Below, piece by piece: positions 4,781 to 5,010 of a DNA stretch of 5,010 nt. The number at the start of each line of letters is the position of its first letter. Positions within the stretch are counted from its first letter, which is position 1. Source of the DNA: Candidatus Neoanaerotignum tabaqchaliae. Lineage in GTDB: Bacteria > Bacillota > Clostridia > Lachnospirales > Anaerotignaceae. The stretch covers positions 1 through 5,010 of the forward strand of contig CAJFUS010000227.1 of assembly GCA_904420235.1 (NCBI GenBank), in the 5' to 3' direction. A program made the position numbers and the translations under genes. The notes beneath the pieces were generated by a model. That model had not been told where the DNA came from and made no database searches. It saw nothing but the letters and a program-made list of their open reading frames with translations.

Positions 4781-4829
4781 ACGCCGTCCGTTCACTGATG
4801 TCAGTCCGGTACGGCGTTATTTTTTTATT
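4781..4829. terminator. Bidirectional Rho-independent terminator after dapB
   Basis: ACGCCGT-CCG (4781-4790) pairs with CGG-T-ACGGCGT (4807-4817, one bulged T). An inner ACTG/CAGT stem carries the loop ATGT. On the plus strand it is followed by TTATTTTTTTATTT. On the minus strand the same hairpin is followed by ATTTTTTTAT. It therefore ends dapB and is equipped to end a convergent transcript from the right. Confidence 0.92.
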
Positions 4830-4906
4830 TCCCAACAACGTCATATTTCCAAAAGCCGAAAGTAAAAAATCCGTATTTTTCCCCTTTCCAATTTCACTCA
4901 CCCTTT

Positions 4907-5010
4907 TTAAAACTCCCTTCCGCACTCCGACCAATTCTCCTTTTTCTTCAAAAGTTCCTTTCTCTTTCCGGCCTCTTTCGCGTTTCTCCCGTTTCCCTCG
5001 AAATTTCCCC
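4907..5010 (-). CDS. Possible 3' end of a convergent gene (partial, unrecognised)
   Basis: From 4830 to the window edge the minus strand is strikingly purine-rich. One minus-strand frame is open from the edge (first full codon at 5008) to a TAA at 4907-4909. It encodes a Lys/Glu/Gly-rich tail of about 33 residues ending KKKENWSECGREF. The two-way terminator at 4781-4829 lies where such a gene would need one. I recognise no family. A second minus-strand frame stays open longer but runs through the terminator hairpin and antisense to dapB, which argues against it. The call rests mainly on context. Confidence 0.3.
   Translation of the reverse strand, partial: GNFEGNGRNAKEAGKRKELLKKKENWSECGREF

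Noticed and set aside
4647..4934. Minus-strand ORF of 95 residues
   Set aside because: It runs through the bidirectional terminator hairpin and antisense to the end of dapB, and is low-complexity Lys/Gly/Arg sequence at its start.

Overview
The window looks like a chromosomal segment from a spore-forming, low-to-moderate GC Firmicute, most likely a clostridial (Lachnospiraceae-like) anaerobe. Three things support this: an alpha/beta-type small acid-soluble spore protein gene, a classical lysine riboswitch of the Firmicutes type, and Gram-positive-type Asd, DapA and DapB proteins with strong purine-rich ribosome binding sites. The genus is an inference from these features, not something read directly.

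Layout. Positions 1-391 are on the minus strand: a tRNA-Ser(UGA), clipped at its 3' end by the window edge, with a near-perfect sigma-A promoter, and upstream of it a 64-residue spore protein gene. A divergent intergenic region (about 392-437) separates these from a plus-strand lysine-pathway block. That block starts with a consensus promoter (438-466), a lysine riboswitch (about 486-655) and its intrinsic terminator (670-721). A tandem repeat array with a 113-bp period (about 731-1064) follows, then a second promoter (1060-1088) whose -35 box lies at the end of the last repeat. Next come asd (1115-2110) and dapA (2150-3031), 39 bp apart and clearly co-transcribed. A 976-bp non-coding gap full of hairpins and a different, 122-bp-period tandem repeat array (about 3486-3897) separates dapA from dapB (4008-4760). 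A strong terminator that reads in both directions closes the block (4781-4829). The last 180 bp are strongly purine-rich on the minus strand and may hold the 3' end of a convergent gene.

Function. Asd, DapA and DapB catalyse three consecutive steps from aspartyl phosphate to tetrahydrodipicolinate, the trunk of lysine and diaminopimelate (peptidoglycan) synthesis. The hydroxy-tetrahydrodipicolinate made by DapA is also the precursor of spore dipicolinic acid in organisms that have dipicolinate synthase. High lysine should fold the riboswitch and stop transcription before asd. The second promoter, downstream of the riboswitch terminator, would allow a lysine-independent basal supply of diaminopimelate precursors.

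The most unusual content is the pair of unrelated tandem repeat arrays in the two gaps of the lysine gene cluster. The first contains hairpins whose stems are kept by paired base changes between copies. No protein explanation fits either array, because neither period is a multiple of three.
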